Translations under genes and position numbers: made by a program
The notes under the pieces: model-generated
What the model saw: the letters and a program-made list of their open reading frames with translations, nothing else
What the model was told of the DNA's origin: nothing
Database searches by the model: none
Source: Microbispora corallina
Lineage (GTDB): Bacteria; Actinomycetota; Actinomycetes; Streptosporangiales; Streptosporangiaceae
Direction of reading: 5' to 3'
Length of the DNA stretch: 64,000 nt
NCBI RefSeq assembly: GCF_016863035.1
Contig: NZ_BOOC01000003.1
Location: 62,001-126,000, forward strand
In this document: positions 26,365 to 35,147 of the stretch, piece after piece
Layout of the letters: each line of letters opens with the position of its first letter
Position numbering within the stretch: position 1 is the first letter of the stretch

Positions 26365-27011
26365 CAGAACGCGTGCTCCCCCTCGTCGTCCGCATCGAAC
26401 GCGCGGCCCCGCCCGAGCGGACCGACGCGCTCGAGGCGGCCGCGACGGCGGTCCTGCGGATGCTCGACCAGGACGACTGGCCCGGCGAGATCGAGGAGTG
26501 GCAGGACGGCCGGATCAGGAAGGTGGTGCGCCGGGCGCGCGGCGCGGAGTGGCGGCGCGTGCTCGCCCTTCCCGGGATCACGGTCAGGGTCGGGACGGCC
26601 GAGGTGCGGGTGCACCCCCCGGTGCCGCTGGACGACTGGCCCAAGGACCTGTCCCGGCTCCAGGTCTCGGGCACCGAGCTGGGCGACTCCGCGCCGCCGC
26701 CCGCCCCCGATCCGGACGTCCCCGTGCTCTGGGTCAACCCTCACCTGGACATGACGGCAGGCAAGGCCATGGCGCAGGCCGGCCACGGCGCCCAGTTCGC
26801 GTGGTGGGGCGCCGGCGAGGAGGACCGGGCCGCCTGGCGGGAGCGCGGCCTCGCCGTGAGCGTCCGCACGGCCCCGCCCGGGAGCTGGCCCGATCTGGCC
26901 GGCGGCGGCCTTCCCGTGGTGCGGGACGCCGGCTTCACGGAGATCGAACCGGGCAGCGCCACGGTGGTCGCCGACGCGCCGTGGCTGCGTACGGGCGTTC
27001 CCGAAGTGTGA
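26361..27011 (+). CDS. Pth2-like peptidyl-tRNA hydrolase domain protein
   Basis: A 216-residue cytoplasmic protein. The C-terminal part, residues about 115-210, contains LDMTAGKAMAQAGHGAQFAWW and GLAVSVRTAPPGSWPDL, matching the PTH2 fold (GKxxAQxxHA motif); PTH2 enzymes cleave peptidyl-tRNA. The N-terminal part (RVLPLVVRIERAAPPERTDALEAAATAVL) is shared with actinobacterial homologues annotated as peptidyl-tRNA hydrolases. The gene is coupled by a GTGA overlap to the MFS transporter, an odd pairing. Whether it truly hydrolyses peptidyl-tRNA is untested; the main Pth1 should lie elsewhere. Confidence 0.75.
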   Translation: MTERVLPLVVRIERAAPPERTDALEAAATAVLRMLDQDDWPGEIEEWQDGRIRKVVRRARGAEWRRVLALPGITVRVGTAEVRVHPPVPLDDWPKDLSRLQVSGTELGDSAPPPAPDPDVPVLWVNPHLDMTAGKAMAQAGHGAQFAWWGAGEEDRAAWRERGLAVSVRTAPPGSWPDLAGGGLPVVRDAGFTEIEPGSATVVADAPWLRTGVPEV

Positions 27012-27057
27012 TGGGGAACGCACCCGAATTACCCCGATATGCCGTACGCTCCCGATC

Positions 27058-28077
27058 GTGTCACCTGGGGACTATGGGACGAAAGCCGTACCGTCGTACG
27101 TAGCAGCCGAGGCGGAGACGACTCCGCTGCCGAAGATCACGGTCCCCGAGCCCCCGCCACCCTCCGGCTCCGGCAAGGGGCTCGGCGACCTGCCGATGCG
27201 GGTGGTCTACCGAGTGATCGCGGCGGGCGTCGCGGTCGCCGTCGTCGGGGGGATCGGCGCCGCCGTACTGCTCGGCAGGGGGGACTCCGGCTCCCGCGTC
27301 ACCGCGGCCGGCCCGCCGCCCGCCGCGAGCGCCCCGGCCGGGTCGGCTGCGACCGGCGTGCCGTCGGCCGGCGCGTCCGTGGATCCCACTGTCGCCGCCT
27401 CGACTCCGGTGACGGCCGGCGCCGCCGTCGACGCCGCGTCGGCCGTCCCGTCCGCGTCGGGCGCGCCTTCCTCTGCGGCCGCGACGCCCGGGCCGACGCC
27501 GTCCCCCGGCACGACCGCCATGGAGGCGGCGCTGACGGACCCGCGGGTCCCCGCGCTGCCCGCGAGCGATCGGAAGCTGCGGAAGTTCTCCGGGCACGCC
27601 GCCCCCACCCGCGGCCTGATCAAGGACAAGCGGTCGGGCGTGGCCTTCGCCAGGTTCTCGAAGCTGTGGAAGCTGGCCAAGGCGAGCCCGTTCGCCTCCC
27701 GGCAGGTGCTGCCCAAGGTCAAGGGCTCGTCGTACCAGGGGATGCTGGTCTCCTGCCCGGTGCCGATCCCGGTGCAGGACAGCCTGCGCGACACCGCCTT
27801 CCTGGCCGCCCGCTGGACGCTCAACCACCACCCCTCCGGGGCGACCGTCACCTGGACGGCCTCGCAGAAGATCAAGGCGGGCAAGCGGGACGGCTGGCTG
27901 CTCGGCTACACCGTGCACTACGTGGTGAAGGGCAAGAAGCGCACGTCGAACGCCGTGGTGGCCCTGGTGGACGCGCGCGGCAAGAAGCCGGCCCTGGTGT
28001 TCGTCACGATCCCCGACAGCCAGCGGAACCGCTGGCACGACATCAACGTCGTGGTCGCGTCCGTCAAGGCGCTGTGA
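27058..28077 (+). CDS. Single-span membrane protein with extracellular domain, paralogue of 58150-60171
   Basis: A 339-residue protein: cytoplasmic residues 1-48 with Pro-rich PEPPPPSG, one membrane helix at about 50-73 (VYRVIAAGVAVAVVGGIGAAVLL), an Ala/Pro/Ser/Thr-rich stalk to about 160, and a folded outer domain of about 175 residues (from LPASDRKLRKF to DINVVVASVKAL). The outer domain resembles the C-terminal domain of the protein at 58150-60171: both have a trio of ..FASRQ../..ATRQF.., an internal AARWTLNHHP/AVMFKARQSLFP segment, and an end of the type LPALVFVTIPD...DINVVVxS. Function unknown. Start is GTG 27058. Its end overlaps the convergent LLM gene by 14 bp. Confidence 0.65.
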   Translation: MSPGDYGTKAVPSYVAAEAETTPLPKITVPEPPPPSGSGKGLGDLPMRVVYRVIAAGVAVAVVGGIGAAVLLGRGDSGSRVTAAGPPPAASAPAGSAATGVPSAGASVDPTVAASTPVTAGAAVDAASAVPSASGAPSSAAATPGPTPSPGTTAMEAALTDPRVPALPASDRKLRKFSGHAAPTRGLIKDKRSGVAFARFSKLWKLAKASPFASRQVLPKVKGSSYQGMLVSCPVPIPVQDSLRDTAFLAARWTLNHHPSGATVTWTASQKIKAGKRDGWLLGYTVHYVVKGKKRTSNAVVALVDARGKKPALVFVTIPDSQRNRWHDINVVVASVKAL

Positions 28078-28975
28078 GGGCCTCGCCGGATCCCGCCTCG
28101 GCGAGCACCGGCTCGACGATCTCCCTGACGGCCCAGCGGGCGACGCCGGCCGGGAACGGCGTGCGCAGGTTCAGCGCGATGTGCGTCACGCCCGCCCGGA
28201 CCGCGCCGATCACCGCGGCGCGGCCCGCGGCCGGGTCGTCGTAGGGCACGATGATCTGGGCCGAGCGGACGATCTCGGCGGGGTCGCGGCCGATCGCGCG
28301 GCAGTGCTCGTCGAGCACCCGGCCGCGCTCGGCGATGAAGGCCGGGTCGTTGTGCGGTGGCCCCGGGATGTTCCAGATGTCGGCGTGCTCGGCCACGACC
28401 CGGAGCGTCCGGGTGCCCCAGCCGCCGATCATGATGGGCGGGCCCGGCCGCTGGACCGGCTTCGGGGCGCAGCGGGCGCTCCGGAGCGTGTAGTGGCGGC
28501 CCTCGAAGTCGAAGACGTCCTCGGTCCACATCCGGCGCAGGATGGCGCACGACTCCGCCAGCCGCTCGACGCCCTCTCCGGGAGACACCAGGCGCAGGCC
28601 GTACGCGTCGTACTCCCGCGGCGTGAGCGTGTCCCCCGGCTGGACGGTGCCGCCGACTCCGATCCCCATCACCAGGCGCCCGCGCGAGACGACGTCGACC
28701 GTGGCGGCGATCTTCGCGAGCACGGCCGGCGGCCGGGTGCGGTTGCTGGTCACCATCAGGCCGAGGCGCAGCCGCTCGGTCCGGGCGGCGAGGGCGGCCA
28801 GCAGTGTCCACCCCTCCAGGATCGGCCCGCCGGGGTCGCCGAACAGGGGGATCATGTGGTCCCACAGCCAGGCGTGCTCGATCTCCGGGGTCGCGTCCGC
28901 CTCCTCCCAGACCCGCAGGATCTCGTCGTACGTCGTGTGCGCGGGGACCGTCTTCAGGCCGAAGCTCAGCGTCAT
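28064..28975 (-). CDS. LLM-class F420-dependent oxidoreductase
   Basis: A 303-residue TIM-barrel flavin-type enzyme. Motifs of the luciferase-like monooxygenase family include WLWDHMIPLFGDP, TERLRLGLMVTSNRTRPPAVLAKIAATVDVVSRGRLVMGIGVGG, and PPIMIGGWGTRTLRVVAEHADIWN. In actinobacteria such proteins mostly use coenzyme F420. Substrate unknown. It is divergent from the MarR gene with palindromes between them, so MarR probably controls it. Confidence 0.88.
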   Translation of the reverse strand: MTLSFGLKTVPAHTTYDEILRVWEEADATPEIEHAWLWDHMIPLFGDPGGPILEGWTLLAALAARTERLRLGLMVTSNRTRPPAVLAKIAATVDVVSRGRLVMGIGVGGTVQPGDTLTPREYDAYGLRLVSPGEGVERLAESCAILRRMWTEDVFDFEGRHYTLRSARCAPKPVQRPGPPIMIGGWGTRTLRVVAEHADIWNIPGPPHNDPAFIAERGRVLDEHCRAIGRDPAEIVRSAQIIVPYDDPAAGRAAVIGAVRAGVTHIALNLRTPFPAGVARWAVREIVEPVLAEAGSGEALTAP

Positions 28976-29016
28976 GCGAGTGTCTCCAGGGATATCGTTA
29001 GCACGGCAACGAAAGA

Positions 29017-29032
29017 CGTTAGCGAGCTAACG
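29017..29032. promoter_or_regulatory. MarR operator candidate
   Basis: CGTTAGC-GA-GCTAACG is a perfect 7-2-7 palindrome between the divergent LLM and MarR genes. A related imperfect copy, TCGTTAGCACGGCAACGA, lies at 28995-29012, and a GCTAGCGTGCGAACG variant at about 29056-29070. Confidence 0.7.
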
Positions 29033-29094
29033 AAATGCCGTCAACCCTGCTTTTGCTAGCGTGCGAACGCACGAGGGGACGGGACGGAGATCGC

Positions 29095-29514
29095 ATGAGC
29101 GTGGCGGAGGACTTCCACACGGCCTTCTGGAACGCCAAGCGTGCGATGGCGCAGGCGGCGGAGGCCGCCTACAGCCGGCACGGCGTGGGCTCCGGGCAGC
29201 AGTTCATCCTGCGCTGCCTGTGGGAGGACGACGGGCTCACCCCCGGCGAGGTCGCCCGCCGTCTGGAGCTCGCCACGCCGACCGTGACCCGGGCCGCCAC
29301 ACGCATGGAGGCGGCCGGGCTGCTGCGCCGCGAGCCCCACCCCACCGACGCCCGGCTCGTACGGCTGCGCCTCACCGACCGCGGGCGCGCCCTGGAGACC
29401 GTGATCGCCGAGGAGGTGGCCCGGCTCGGGGAGCGGGCGCTGCGCACGCTCGACCCCGCCGAGCGCGAGCAGGTCGTCCGGTTCCTCGGGGAGATCCGCC
29501 GCAACCTCGCCTGA
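29095..29514 (+). CDS. MarR family regulator
   Basis: A 139-residue winged-helix regulator: SGQQFILRCLWEDDGLTPGEVARRLELATPTVTRAATRMEAAGLLRREPHPTDARLVRLRLTDRGRAL is a textbook MarR DNA-binding core, with the basic wing around ARLVRLRL. Start is the ATG at 29095 with GGAG 6 nt upstream; open frame to 29035 is not needed. It is divergent from the LLM oxidoreductase and probably represses that gene and itself through the CGTTAGC palindromes. The ligand is unknown. Confidence 0.9.
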   Translation: MSVAEDFHTAFWNAKRAMAQAAEAAYSRHGVGSGQQFILRCLWEDDGLTPGEVARRLELATPTVTRAATRMEAAGLLRREPHPTDARLVRLRLTDRGRALETVIAEEVARLGERALRTLDPAEREQVVRFLGEIRRNLA

Positions 29515-29575
29515 GCAGGACGGGCGGCCCCTGCGCTGCGGCGGGCACGGGATCGGGAGCCGTTAGGCTTCGCGT

Positions 29576-30166
29576 GTGAGCGAATTGGTGCTGGCCTCCG
29601 CTTCCCCGGCCCGCCTCGGCGTGCTGCGGTCCGCCGGGCTCGACCCCAAGGTCATCGTCAGCGGGGTGGACGAGGACGCGATCACGGCCGACTCGCCCGC
29701 TGCGCTCTGCCTCGCCCTCGCCGAGGCCAAGGCCGCCGCCGTCTCCGGCACCCTGTCCGACGGCGTCGTCATCGGCTGCGACTCGATGCTCGAGCTCGAC
29801 GGCGTCGCGTACGGCAAGCCGTCCTCGCCTGAGGAGGCCGTGCGCCGCTGGAGGTCGATGCGCGGCAGGAGCGGACGGCTGCTGACCGGGCACTGCGTGG
29901 TCGACGTGACCGGCGGGCGCGCGGTCTCGGACGTCGCCTCCACGGTGGTGCGGTTCGGCACGCCCACGGACGACGAGATCGACGCGTACGTGGCGACGGA
30001 GGAGCCGTTGCGGGTCGCCGGCGCGTTCACGCTGGACGGCTACGGCGGCTGGTTCGTCGAGAGGATCGAGGGCGACCACGGCAACGTGCTCGGCATCTCG
30101 CTGCCCTTGCTGCGCCGCCTGTTCGCCGACCTGGGCATGGTGTCCGTGACGCGCCTTTGGCGCTAG
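29576..30166 (+). CDS. maf: Maf-like nucleotide pyrophosphatase
   Basis: A 196-residue house-cleaning enzyme that hydrolyses non-canonical or modified nucleoside triphosphates to monophosphates. Motifs are [19 protein letters not shown] at the N-terminus, the KA loop AEAKAAAV, the catalytic region [22 protein letters not shown], and LLTGHCVV. Start is GTG 29576. Eleven bases separate it from the EI24 gene, suggesting one transcript. Confidence 0.93.
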   Translation: MSELVLASASPARLGVLRSAGLDPKVIVSGVDEDAITADSPAALCLALAEAKAAAVSGTLSDGVVIGCDSMLELDGVAYGKPSSPEEAVRRWRSMRGRSGRLLTGHCVVDVTGGRAVSDVASTVVRFGTPTDDEIDAYVATEEPLRVAGAFTLDGYGGWFVERIEGDHGNVLGISLPLLRRLFADLGMVSVTRLWR

Positions 30167-30176
30167 CCTGCCCGGC

Positions 30177-30956
30177 ATGAGCAGCAACGGACGGCGCGGC
30201 GTCGGCGGGTTCGCCGAGGGGATCGGGTTCTGCCTCAAGGGCCTCGGCTGGGTCGCCCGGCACCCCCGGTGGTGGGTGTTCGGACTGGTCCCCGCGCTCG
30301 TGTCGACCGTGCTCTACGTCGTCGCGCTCGTGTGGCTCGGGACGCACGCGACCGACGTCGCCGCCTGGGCCACGCCGTTCGCGGACGACTGGGGCTGGCG
30401 CGATGCGTTCCGCACGCTCGTCGGCGTCATGATCTTCGTGGTCGGCCTCGTGCTGTCCGTGCTGACGTTCACCGCGGTCACCCTGGCCGTCGGCGAGCCG
30501 TTCTACGAGAAGCTGTCGGAGAAGGTCGAGGAGGACCTCGGCGGCCTGCCCGAGGGGGCGGACACCTCCCTGTGGCGGTCGTTCCTGCGGTCGGTGCGCG
30601 ACAGCGTGGTCACGCTGTTCTACGTGCTGATGTTCACGATCCCGCTGTTCGTGCTCGGGTTCGTGCCGGTGGTGGGGCAGACCGTGGTGCCGGTGCTCGG
30701 TGCGCTGGTGTCCGGGTTCTTCCTCACGGCCGAGCTCACGGGGCTCGCCCTGGAGCGCCGGGGCGTCGGGCGGAGGGGGCGCTTCGCGCTCCTGCGGGGT
30801 GACCTGGGCCTGGCGCTCGGGTTCGGCGTGCCGCTGTTCCTGGCGTTCCTCGTGCCGCTCGTCAGCATCGTCGTCATGCCGGCGGCGGTGGCCGGCGCCG
30901 CCATGCTGGTGCGGGTCCGGCTGGCCGGACCCGCGCGCGAGCGTCATCCCGCGTAG
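30177..30956 (+). CDS. EI24/CysZ-like membrane protein
   Basis: A 259-residue inner membrane protein. KGLGWVARHPRWWVFGLVPALVSTVLYV opens the first helix, with further helices at TLVGVMIFVVGLVLSVLTF, LFYVLMFTIPLFVLGFVPVVGQTVVPVLGALVSGFFL and PLFLAFLVPLVSIVVMP. The GEPFYEKLSEKVEE motif is typical of the EI24 domain, whose bacterial members include the sulfate-related CysZ. No cysteine biosynthesis genes are nearby, so the role is open. Confidence 0.82.
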   Translation: MSSNGRRGVGGFAEGIGFCLKGLGWVARHPRWWVFGLVPALVSTVLYVVALVWLGTHATDVAAWATPFADDWGWRDAFRTLVGVMIFVVGLVLSVLTFTAVTLAVGEPFYEKLSEKVEEDLGGLPEGADTSLWRSFLRSVRDSVVTLFYVLMFTIPLFVLGFVPVVGQTVVPVLGALVSGFFLTAELTGLALERRGVGRRGRFALLRGDLGLALGFGVPLFLAFLVPLVSIVVMPAAVAGAAMLVRVRLAGPARERHPA

Positions 30957-31096
30957 ACCTGGAGCTCGGAGAGCCGGGCGGCGGGCCGTCCGGCGCCTGC
31001 GTCGGATGCGGCACGTCGGACGGTCCATCGCCGGTTTTCCACAGGCGCGGCGATCACGGCTCGGGACGGGACGGGCGTGGGCCAGGCTTACGCCTC

Positions 31097-32197
31097 ATGA
31101 CCGCTACGCCGACGCTCGTGCTCTCCACCCCGGCGGACATCCTCGCCGCCGTGCCCTACCTCATCGGGTTCCACCCGGCCGACAGCCTCGTCGTGACCGG
31201 CTTCGCCGGGCCGTCCCTGCGGCTCAGCACGCGGTGGGACCTGCCGCCCGACCCCGGCGACCTCGACCGGCTTGTCCCGCTGCTGCGGCGCGAGGGGGTG
31301 ACGACGACCTTCGTCGTGGGGTACGGCTCCGGCGCGCTGGTGACCCCTGCCGTCGACGAGGCGTTGCGGCTGCTCGGCGGCGCGGGCATCGCCGTGGCCG
31401 AGGCGCTCCGGTCGGAGGACGGGCGCTACTGGTCCTACTCCTGCGGCAGCGCCTCGTGCTGCCCGGCCGAGGGCACGCCGTACGACCCGTCCGTCAGCCA
31501 CGTGGCCGCCGAGGCCGTCCTGCACGGGCTGGTGGCGCTGCCGGGCCGGGGGGCGCTCCGCGCGTCCGTCGAGCCGCAGACGGGGCCGGCGATGCGGGCG
31601 GCCACGCGCTGCACGGCCGCCGCCCTCCGCGCCCGGTTCGCCGCCCTGAACGACCCCGACGCCCGGTGCGAGAAGGCGCGCGGGCGGCCCGGTGCCGACC
31701 CTCTCGCGGCCGCGCTCGTCTCCGAGGGCACGGCGCGGGTCCGGGCCGCCATCGCCCGATACGAGTCGGGCGGCCGGCTGGGCGACGACGACGCGGCCCG
31801 GCTCGGGTTCGACCTCGCGCTCATCCGGGTGCGCGACGAGGCCTGGACGCTGATCGACGATCGCGACGTCCACGTGGACCTCTGGCGTGACCTGACCCGC
31901 AGGCTGGAGCCCCGCTACGTGGCGCCGGCCGCGTCTCTCCTGGCGGCGGCCGCCTGGCAGCGGGGAGAGTGCGCGCTCGCGGGCATGGCGCTCGACCGGG
32001 CGCTGGCCGCCGACCCCGGATACTCGATGGCGCTCCTGCTCCGGCAGGCGCTCGCCCACCTCATGTCACCCGCCGCGCTCCGCGACCGCATGCCCGCTCC
32101 GGAGGAGCTCGACGAGGAGATGGGCCCGCCCCGCCGCTCCTGGCTCGACCCCCTGCGCGCCCTGCTCGCCGAGCCTCCCCGCGCCGGCGCGGCCTGA
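31097..32197 (+). CDS. DUF4192 family protein
   Basis: A 366-residue protein of the actinobacterial DUF4192 family, function unknown. The N-terminus LSTPADILAAVPYLIGFHPADSLVVTGF and the internal GRYWSYSCGSASCCPAEGTPYD and AGMALDRALAADPGYSMALLLRQALA segments are characteristic. The C-terminal 80 residues look like a helical repeat. The ATG at 31097 begins the conserved N-terminus. It stands alone after a 140-bp gap that shows no gene. Confidence 0.85.
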   Translation: MTATPTLVLSTPADILAAVPYLIGFHPADSLVVTGFAGPSLRLSTRWDLPPDPGDLDRLVPLLRREGVTTTFVVGYGSGALVTPAVDEALRLLGGAGIAVAEALRSEDGRYWSYSCGSASCCPAEGTPYDPSVSHVAAEAVLHGLVALPGRGALRASVEPQTGPAMRAATRCTAAALRARFAALNDPDARCEKARGRPGADPLAAALVSEGTARVRAAIARYESGGRLGDDDAARLGFDLALIRVRDEAWTLIDDRDVHVDLWRDLTRRLEPRYVAPAASLLAAAAWQRGECALAGMALDRALAADPGYSMALLLRQALAHLMSPAALRDRMPAPEELDEEMGPPRRSWLDPLRALLAEPPRAGAA

Positions 32198-32353
32198 GAC
32201 CGCTCGTTGTCGGCCAGGGGTGCGATCGGCCGGGGCATGCCGGAACGCGTGGGCACGGGCGCGGGACGAGGCGGGGCGGCGCGGGAAGAGCGAGGTGGTG
32301 CGGGGGTGAGGGTGCGAGCTGGGGGCGGTGCCGGGCGCGGGATCGGGGAGAGG

Positions 32354-32399
32354 TGAGGCGTGGAGGTGCGGGGGGAGATGAGGCGTGGAGGTGCGGGGG
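32354..32399 (+). repeat. G-rich direct repeat, two copies
   Basis: TGAGGCGTGGAGGTGCGGGG occurs at 32354 and again at 32379 within a strongly G-rich plus strand from about 32270 to 32410. The 240-bp gap 32198-32437 holds only this purine-rich sequence, with several GGGG runs that could form quadruplexes; no gene is seen. Confidence 0.6.
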
Positions 32400-32437
32400 A
32401 GGGGTGGGGCACGCCGAGGTGCCGGGACGGGCCAGGC

Positions 32438-32788
32438 TCAGGCGAGGCCGCCGCTCTCGGCCCGGCGCCTGCGTTCGTTGTAGGCGCGCATCCGAGGCGG
32501 ATAGCCGGTCAGCTGGACGTCGTACACGGGGAGGGCGAGGTCTCTGGCGACTCTTAGGATCACCGCGGGGGACCCGACCCGGCGGCGCGTCCACTCGCCG
32601 TCATGCGCCACCGCCACCGCCGTGGTGTCGGTCGCGAAGGTCTCCGGCTCGACGTAGAACTCGACGCCGCGACGCGACCGGGCGAACTCGATGAGCGCCT
32701 CGATGTCGGCGTCCGTCGCCTCGCGGTCGAACCTCGCCACGCGATTGCCGCGGAGCCGCCGGATTCCGTAGCGATCTCGCCATCTCAT
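32438..32788 (-). CDS. Conserved actinobacterial small protein, function unknown
   Basis: A 116-residue soluble protein. The part ADIEALIEFARSRRGVEFYVEPETFATDTTAVAVAHDGEWTRRRVGS and LPVYDVQLTGYPPRMRAYNERRRR recalls a conserved actinobacterial family often mislabelled as oxidoreductase; I do not know a function. The ATG at 32788 follows a short palindrome CTGTATACAG (32794-32803) that may be part of its promoter; the near-absence of a leader suggests leaderless translation. Confidence 0.7.
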   Translation of the reverse strand: MRWRDRYGIRRLRGNRVARFDREATDADIEALIEFARSRRGVEFYVEPETFATDTTAVAVAHDGEWTRRRVGSPAVILRVARDLALPVYDVQLTGYPPRMRAYNERRRRAESGGLA

Positions 32789-32944
32789 AGTGTCTGTATA
32801 CAGCCCTGGGGATCACGAACGTGTTAAGACCGTTTCTCCGGGCCGAGTCGGGGATGTCCCGGATGGACCATCGCGCGTGCCGGGCCGAGGATGGAGGCAG
32901 ACTCGACATAGGCGAGACGACCGTTGACGGAAGGCGACTCTGCG

Positions 32945-33556
32945 ATGCCCGCGGCAGCGACACCATCGTGGCAGGGGCGGGCCCCGATGCCACATCCCCA
33001 TTTGCGCGTGACCAACGATGACCGGGACCAGGTCGTCGAGCACGTCAAGGCGGCGTACGCCGAGGGCAGGCTCGACAAGGACGAGATGGACGAACGGCTC
33101 CACCTCGCGATGACGGCGCAGACGCACGCCGACCTCATGCCGATCATGACGGACCTCTACGGCACCCGTCCGGCCTACGTGCCGCGGCCGCCGGTCCGGC
33201 CGGCCCCGGCGTACGCGTACGGGCCGGGCGCGCCGGGCGTCCCTGACGGGGGCGACCGGGTGGCGGGCGCGGCCGCGCATCTGCTCACGCTGGCCGGGCT
33301 GTTCGTCGTGGGACCGTTGCTGATCATGGCGACGGCCGGCCGGACCTCGCCGTACATCCGCAGGCACGCGGTGGAGTCGCTCAACTTCCACCTCACCGTG
33401 CTGGGCGGCAGCATCCTGCTGCTGCTCACCGTGGTGGGCGCGATCCTGCTGCCTGTGATCTGGATCCTCGGCTTCGTGCTGTCCGTCGTCGGCGGAGTCA
33501 CGGCGCTGACCGGCACCGACTTCCGCTACCCCCTGACGCTCCGCCTGGTGAAGTAA
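32945..33556 (+). CDS. DUF1707-DUF4870 membrane protein
   Basis: A 203-residue protein. Residues about 20-75 are a DUF1707 (SHOCT-like) domain: HLRVTNDDRDQVVEHVKAAYAEGRLDKDEMDERLHLAMTAQTHADL. Residues about 105-200 are a DUF4870/Tic20-like membrane domain with three helices (AAAHLLTLAGLFVVGPLLIMATAG, HLTVLGGSILLLLTVVGAILLPVIWILGFVLSVVGG). Both domains are common together in actinobacteria, role unknown. ATG 32945 is chosen; ATG 32987 (MPHPHLRVT) is also plausible. Confidence 0.8.
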   Translation: MPAAATPSWQGRAPMPHPHLRVTNDDRDQVVEHVKAAYAEGRLDKDEMDERLHLAMTAQTHADLMPIMTDLYGTRPAYVPRPPVRPAPAYAYGPGAPGVPDGGDRVAGAAAHLLTLAGLFVVGPLLIMATAGRTSPYIRRHAVESLNFHLTVLGGSILLLLTVVGAILLPVIWILGFVLSVVGGVTALTGTDFRYPLTLRLVK

Positions 33557-33565
33557 ACCCGCGGC

Positions 33566-35092
33566 TCAGAACAGGAGCGCGCGGACCGACGCGACGGTGT
33601 CGGCGTCCTCGGCCCGCTTGTCGGGCCGGTAGCGCAGCACGCGGGCGAACCGGAGCGCCATTCCGCCGGGGTAGCGGCTCGACCGCTGCACGCCGTCGAA
33701 GGCGATCTCCACGACCAGTTCGGGCCGGAGGGTGACCACGTACTCGTCCGTGGGCCCGTCGGCCAGCCGCAGGAACTGCTCGGTCTGCCAGGCCAGCAGC
33801 TCGTCGGTGAGGCCCTTGAACGTCTTGCCCAGCATCACGAAGCCGGCGGTCTCCGGGTCGTACGCCCCGAGGTGCAGGTTGGACAGCCACCCCTGGCGCC
33901 GGCCGTTGCCCCACTCGGCCGCCAGCACGACGAGGTCCAGGGTGTGCCGCGGCTTGACCTTGATCCATCCCGCCCCGCGCCGGCCTGCGGCGTACGGCGT
34001 GAGCGGCGCCTTGACGACCACGCCCTCGTGGCCCCGCCGCACCGCGTCGGTGAAGAACTCCTCGCCCTCCTGGGCGTCGCCCGTGACCAGCCGCGGCGTG
34101 ATCAGCTCGGCGGGGACCGCGGCCTCGAGCGCGGCGTGCCGCTTCTCGTCGGGCAGGTCGAGCAGGTCGGCCCCGGCCACCCGGAGGGCGTCGAAGAAGA
34201 ACACGCTCAGCGGCACGGTCTCGCGCAGCGACGCGACGTCGAGCTTGCTGGCCACGCGCCCGGAGGTCACCTGGAAGGGCTCGGGGCGCCCGTCGGGGCG
34301 CAGGGCGATCACCTCGCCGTCGAGCACGAGGTCGGTCTCGGGCAGCGCCCGCACGGCCTCGACCAGTTCGGGCACCTGGGCGGTGATGTCGTCGAGCGTG
34401 CGGGTGAACACCGACACCTCGTCGCCGGTCCGGTGCGCCTGGACCCGGATCCCGTCGAGCTTCCACTCGATCGCGGCCGGCCCGCCGACCTTCTCCAGCG
34501 CGGCAGCCACGCTCGGCGCGCTCTGCGCGAGCATCGGCGCGACCGGACGGCCCACCTCCAGGTGGAACTCCCGCAGCGCGTCCACCCCGCCCCGCAGGGC
34601 GGCCGCGCCCACGGCCGGCAGCCAGCCGCGCAGGGTCAGCGCCCGCCGGACCTCCGCCGACGGCACGCCGGACGCCTTGGCGATCGCCTCGATCATGACG
34701 CCGTCCAGCGCCCCCTGGCGCAGCTCGCCGGTGAGCAGCCGCAGCAGGAACGACTGCTCCTGCCGGGTGACGGCGCCGAAGAGCCGGGCCAGCAGCTCCT
34801 TGCGGGCCGCCTGCGAGCCGGCGCCCGCCTGCGCCTTGATGCGGCCGAGGTGCTCGTCGACCTCGGTCAACGTCGCCGTGGCGACCTGGCGCGGCTCGGG
34901 CAGGTCCCGCAGGCTCCGCCAGCCGACGCCGATCTGCCGCTGCGGCAGCTCGCCCGACAGGTACGCGATGGCGATCTCGGCCTCGTCCGGGCCCACCCTG
35001 CCCAGCAGCTCGGCCAGATGCCGGATCTTGGCCAGCCGGGCGGAGTCGGCGGCCACCGCCGCCGAGGTCCGGGCAAGGTCGATCAGCAACAC
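33566..35092 (-). CDS. ligB: ATP-dependent DNA ligase LigB-type
   Basis: A 508-residue DNA ligase that seals nicks using ATP. Residues about 1-180 form the N-terminal DNA-binding domain ([17 protein letters not shown]). The adenylation domain contains the nucleophile K211 in [10 protein letters not shown], followed by VLDGEVIAL and [28 protein letters not shown]. The OB domain follows ([39 protein letters not shown]). Start is GTG 35092 because mycobacterial LigB begins MLLxDVAxTS at the same place and a CAGGA lies just upstream; GTG 35110 is an alternative. It is convergent with the DUF1707 gene. Confidence 0.92.
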   Translation of the reverse strand: MLLIDLARTSAAVAADSARLAKIRHLAELLGRVGPDEAEIAIAYLSGELPQRQIGVGWRSLRDLPEPRQVATATLTEVDEHLGRIKAQAGAGSQAARKELLARLFGAVTRQEQSFLLRLLTGELRQGALDGVMIEAIAKASGVPSAEVRRALTLRGWLPAVGAAALRGGVDALREFHLEVGRPVAPMLAQSAPSVAAALEKVGGPAAIEWKLDGIRVQAHRTGDEVSVFTRTLDDITAQVPELVEAVRALPETDLVLDGEVIALRPDGRPEPFQVTSGRVASKLDVASLRETVPLSVFFFDALRVAGADLLDLPDEKRHAALEAAVPAELITPRLVTGDAQEGEEFFTDAVRRGHEGVVVKAPLTPYAAGRRGAGWIKVKPRHTLDLVVLAAEWGNGRRQGWLSNLHLGAYDPETAGFVMLGKTFKGLTDELLAWQTEQFLRLADGPTDEYVVTLRPELVVEIAFDGVQRSSRYPGGMALRFARVLRYRPDKRAEDADTVASVRALLF

Positions 35093-35147
35093 ACCGTAAT
35101 CCTGCCTCACCGGACCGGCATACGCCCACGCCGGGGGCGGACAAGTC

